Shown: positions 60,240 to 64,000 of the stretch, piece by piece | Layout: each line of letters begins with the position of its first letter | Position numbering within the stretch: the first letter of the stretch is position 1 | Assembly: GCA_963930645.1 (NCBI GenBank) | Contig: OZ005649.1 | Coordinates: 79,389,626-79,453,625 of the forward strand | Length of the DNA stretch: 64,000 nucleotides | Direction of reading: 5' to 3' | Source of the DNA: Salticus scenicus | Lineage: Eukaryota > Arthropoda > Arachnida > Araneae > Salticidae | Notes under the pieces: generated by a model | Seen by the model: only the letters and a program-made list of their open reading frames with translations | Database searches by the model: none | Told to the model about the DNA's origin: nothing | Program-made: the position numbers and the translations under genes

Positions 60240-60640
60240 TTTATACCTTTAGATTGAAATTTTAATCGCAAACATTCTTTGAAAATTACGCTTTTATTGT
60301 AACACATTCAGTGGATTTTATTTATTTATTATAAATATTCCTGAAGGTTTTCGTGAAAATCCCACTCGTGAAACACTGGAATTTCTCAACTAAATTCCAT
60401 TTAGCAGAAAAAATATATATTAAATGAATTCAGAAACAATGCCTAAAGATATTTTCATACAATTTTTATCTACCCTTTTCATACTGTGCAGATTTGTTTT
60501 TCAGAAGTTTTGCAAGGAAACTGGTATATTGTCGAATATCCTCACAGAATTTAATTATGCATCATTTATTCGATATCACTGCCTTGTTCTCGAAATGATT
60601 GATTTATTATTTTCGTTTTAAGTAGCAAATAATTATAATG
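60240..60640 (+). repeat. Diverged ~380-base repeat, copy 1
   Basis: Marked by GAATTCAGAAACAATGCCTA at 60427, preceded by TTTATTTATTA...CCTGAAGG and CGTGAAAC. Copies at 61870-62220 and 63080-63420. Copy 1 has an open frame (60424-60621) that copies 2 and 3 do not keep intact. Confidence 0.65.
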
Positions 60641-61243
60641 TTTGTTCTGATCGACAAAATATTTTTAACGTAGAAAACTTAAGAAGCACTTTGGTTATTC
60701 CTAATTAAAATACAAAATTGTACATCTTTTAATATTCACAGAAGTATCAAATTTATAATTTAATTTAAATATACATAAAAAGGCAAATTCGCGAACCGAG
60801 ATATAGTTATGATTTTTATATATATAGACCTTGATTTTGCATCATTAATCTGTGATTTATGGGTTCTTATTAAAACCTCCGGTTTAATTTTTAAATTTTT
60901 CATGATAATTAAATTAAATTTAATTCTTATCTAAAAAATACTGTTAATTTATAAATTTAGTAGAAACTTTGAGAATTCCTAGATAAAAATATTTTTAATC
61001 TGCTTTGTAATTTTTACCTGTAAATAAAATGTATCGGATTTTCCATAAAAGATAACTTTTGCGATAAAAATTCTTTTATGTAGTATGGATTGGAAATATA
61101 CATTATACTCAATAGATAAAAAAGATCTACCAGTTTATTATAATTGAAAAAAAAAATTGACATTGGTAATAAAATGACAAATGTATTTTATTATTATTAT
61201 TAAGTATTTAAAGTCTAAAATTTGTGTCTATTGAAATATGCAA

Positions 61244-61276
61244 ATTATTATTATTATTATTATTGTTGTTGTTGTA
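61244..61276. repeat. Compound (ATT)n-(GTT)n microsatellite
   Basis: About 7 ATT units then 4 GTT units. Confidence 0.9.
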
Positions 61277-61576
61277 AAATTATGATTCATTGTCCTATCA
61301 TTTAAATTAAATATGATGAAAACAAATCTTCTAATTAAAGGTGATGCTGGTAAGTTGTTTTAAAATGCAAATTTAAATATAATAAAAATTTAGTGTTATT
61401 TCAACATGAGAATCTAAAGCATATAATTATAAATCAGATAATTTAAAATTAAACAAACATACTTATCTAATGCTTAGATTAATTTGGACGAAGTTTCATA
61501 ATTACGTAAATTAAATTAAATTGAAAAAATATATTTTTCTATCGCTGTAAAATTCTGATTTCATTTGCTTAAGTCT

Positions 61577-61640
61577 ATAGTAAAATTCCGATTATCCGTG
61601 GCACTGAATGGCAAGGGTTCCACGGATAGTCTAAAAAAGA
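61577..61640 (+). mobile_element. pogo/Tigger-type terminus
   Basis: ATAGTAAAATTCCGATTATC followed by CGTGGCACTGAATGGCAAGG and CCACGGATAGTC. The sequence order (AGT.AAA.TCCGATTATCCG, then an inverted GGATA) is that of a single pogo/Tigger end. The other end was not found. Confidence 0.5.
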
Positions 61641-61869
61641 AGCTGCAGATTAAGTACGAATTATAGAAATATTGTAGCTAAAAAAATTTATTTATTGGGT
61701 ATAAAAGGGAATACAAACAGTGAGATCTTTCACAGTAACGCAAAAATATTTTAATTTTATGTAATAAAGCATGTAACATAAACAAACAAAAAATTACTAA
61801 CAATGAAGTGAAGATACACACTGTAGATAATCTGGAGTTTTCATTTATAAAAATAATTTGAAAATTGCA

Positions 61870-62220
61870 TTTTTCTATCTATCATACTGAATGAATTTTA
61901 TTTATTTATCATATAAAGCCCGGCAGGGGTTGTTTGAACGAGTACTCACGAAACAGAAATTTTCTCAATTGGATGGCATTTTTAGTAGAAAATGTATTTT
62001 AATAGATTTCAGAAACAGTGCCTAGAGCGCTATTATTACATATCTTTTTTATTTGTTCTTTAGACTGTAATATTAGTTCCCAGTAGGTTTGCGCGGAAAT
62101 TGAAATTTTGTGTCATATTGCTACCATATTTATTACTGTATCATCAATTCGACATTAGGTACTCATTCCAGAAATGTTTAAGTTTTCTTTTTATTTCAAG
62201 AGATAACTAAATAAAATCTT
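61870..62220 (+). repeat. Diverged ~380-base repeat, copy 2
   Basis: Carries TTTCAGAAACAGTGCCTAGA near 62005 and GCCCGGCAGGGGTTG where copy 1 has TTCCTGAAGGTTT. Confidence 0.65.
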
Positions 62221-62474
62221 AATAATTATAACTTTAAAAATTTTTAACAGGGATTTTTTCATGATTCATAATTAAAAAAATTACTTTTTACAATTTACAA
62301 AAATTATGCGTAAAAATTTTTGATTGATCGTTCAAAAATGGTCTTTTTTTTTTTTAAGTTTTATTACTATTTGAAGAGTTAATTAAATGTAATTTTGTTG
62401 TGATCTACAAAGTAAGTTTTACTTATATAACAAGGGGATTAAATTAAAGATTCCAAACTAAAGCGTAAATTTCC

Positions 62475-62477
<3 letters not shown>

Positions 62478-62531
<54 letters not shown>
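62478..62531. repeat. Poly-T followed by (TG)n microsatellite
   Basis: About 28 T then about 13 TG units. Confidence 0.95.
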
Positions 62532-62886
62532 ATTAAAAATTTAAGGATCATTTTAAAATCTTTACTGATAAAGCACACACTTAAATAATATAAAATGGAA
62601 TTCAATATTTGATTATAAATATAAGAAATGATTTAATTTATTGCAGTTTCATACTGGTTGACATAGAAGTTAAAAATATAATAAGTTTAATATTTTATTG
62701 CTAGATAGCACTAAAATTCAATGTAAGCCTAAAAATTTCATATGCTAAAATGTATAATATTCTTTTATTTGTAATGTAATCATTACAATATATTTACTAT
62801 CATTTTTTATAAAAATTATCAAAAGCATAAATTTCCTAACAAGACTTAATGTTTGTTATAAATGATAAATTGAAAATCAAAACATT

Positions 62887-62888
<2 letters not shown>

Positions 62889-62922
<34 letters not shown>
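62889..62922. repeat. (TA)n microsatellite
   Basis: 17 TA units. Confidence 0.95.
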
Positions 62923-62927
<5 letters not shown>

Positions 62928-63079
62928 GTATATCAAATCATAAGCTTTCATATTCAGATTAAGTTTACATTAAATTAAATCTAACTATTAGATTAGTTTC
63001 ATATAAACATACTGAATACATCATTATTGTATTTATAGGTTTACTTAAAACAATAGTTTGTAATTTACCTTAATTTTCT

Positions 63080-63420
63080 TTTTAGATGCAACACACTGAA
63101 TTAATTTTATTCATTTATCATATATAGTCCGGAAGGCATTGTGAATCAGTACTCACTAAACGGGAAAATTATGTAGACTGAAAGACATTTTTAGTTAAAA
63201 ACGGATGTTAATAGAATTCAGAAACAATGCCTAAAGCTGTATTATTACAAATCTTTTTCACTACCTCTTCAGACTGTGAAGATTGGTTTTCATGAATTTT
63301 ACGAGGAAATTGGAATTTGGGCGAATACCACTATAGAACTAATTTTCATATCATATATCCATTATCAGTGGCTTGTTTTTGAAATAATGAATTTAAATTG
63401 TGATCTCAAGTGCTAATTAA
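63080..63420 (+). repeat. Diverged ~380-base repeat, copy 3
   Basis: Carries GAATTCAGAAACAATGCCTA near 63214 and GTCCGGAAGGCATTG upstream, closely following copy 1. Ends near GTGATCTCAAG. Confidence 0.65.
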
Positions 63421-63643
63421 ATAAAACTTTTTGTTCCTGAATATTTTTAATTTATTGAAATTATGAAATACTTTGTGAATTTATAATCTCAAAGTGCAAA
63501 TTTATAATGGTTGTTATATTTGCATGATTTAGAAACTGTAAATTTTTGTAAAATGATAATAATAATAATATTTATGTATGTGTAGAACGGATTGCTTATC
63601 TATAATAAGCACAAAATACCTATGTATTAAAAATTTTCTTTTT

Positions 63644-63680
<37 letters not shown>

Positions 63681-64000
63681 TTCTAATAATATTTCTATAA
63701 CTTTGATTTAACGTAACTTCTTTTTTAAAACTTATTTAATAGATTTATTATTATTATTATTATTATTCACGAGATTTTACCAACGTTTACACTTATAAGC
63801 GGTTGGATTCCTTAGGAGAATTTTCAGATCTATAAAAGTGTATATCGAGAAATATATCGAGAGTTTTATGAAATATTGTCGAAAATTATAACAATTCTAC
63901 ATTACATCCATGATTTTATACGCAGACGTCAACGTAAAATTAAAAATTTTCATCATGTATCACGATGCAAAACATGTAATAGAAAATATTGTATTTATTG
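63421..64000. other. AT-rich DNA to the window end
   Basis: A poly-T tract (63648-63679) and an ATT repeat (63742-63766). No gene was seen. Confidence 0.5.

Noticed and set aside
60424..60621. 65-codon frame in copy 1 of the 380-base repeat
   Set aside because: Copies 2 and 3 do not maintain it; stops and indels interrupt the equivalent stretch.

Overview
This window looks like animal nuclear DNA, most plausibly from an arthropod with a very AT-rich, repeat-rich genome. An arachnid is a reasonable guess, but nothing here proves it. The evidence is the very high A+T content, many long poly-A/poly-T tracts and microsatellites, dense DNA-transposon debris (hAT-like, Tc1/mariner, pogo/Tigger-like, piggyBac-like, Helitron, MITEs, tRNA-derived SINEs), and a spliced immunoglobulin-domain exon. 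There is no complete host gene, no rRNA or functional tRNA, no CRISPR array, and nothing resembling a prokaryotic operon.

The only convincing host coding sequence is one 163-base exon on the minus strand (4880-5042). It has good splice sites on both sides and encodes the start of an Ig domain (NCAM/fasciclin-2-like style). Much of the window may be giant-intron or flanking sequence of that gene.

Layout: 1-6.4 kb holds a 348-base tandem duplication, a SINE and the exon. 6.4-20.7 kb is the most structured part. A tandem array of ~172-base monomers (about 7.0-8.3 and 18.1-18.6 kb) is split by a 9.8-kb element with hAT-type ends (8306-18113). Inside it are the broken pieces of a plus-strand transposase gene, themselves interrupted by a TTAA-flanked tandem-repeat element, a MITE, a Helitron with exact boundaries (12318-15081), and a smaller related hAT-like element with a perfect 8-base target duplication (15309-17576), which in turn carries another MITE. 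19.67-20.69 kb holds a further element with the same monomer family in the other orientation.

20.7-45 kb is mostly AT-rich intron-like DNA with scattered elements: a tRNA-Thr-like SINE, a pogo/Tigger remnant between diverged direct repeats, a small palindrome, a mariner remnant, a foldback element with an unusual core, a full-length dead Tc1 element, another MITE copy and a piggyBac-like MITE. 45.09-53.66 kb is a ~4.3-kb tandem segmental duplication whose breakpoint lies inside a Tc1 element. 54.1-64 kb holds three more inverted-repeat elements, a second piggyBac-like MITE, a pogo-type terminus and a thrice-repeated ~380-base sequence.

Functionally the window records successive transposition into non-coding DNA. 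No transposase here is intact, so every element is now immobile or would need proteins supplied from elsewhere.
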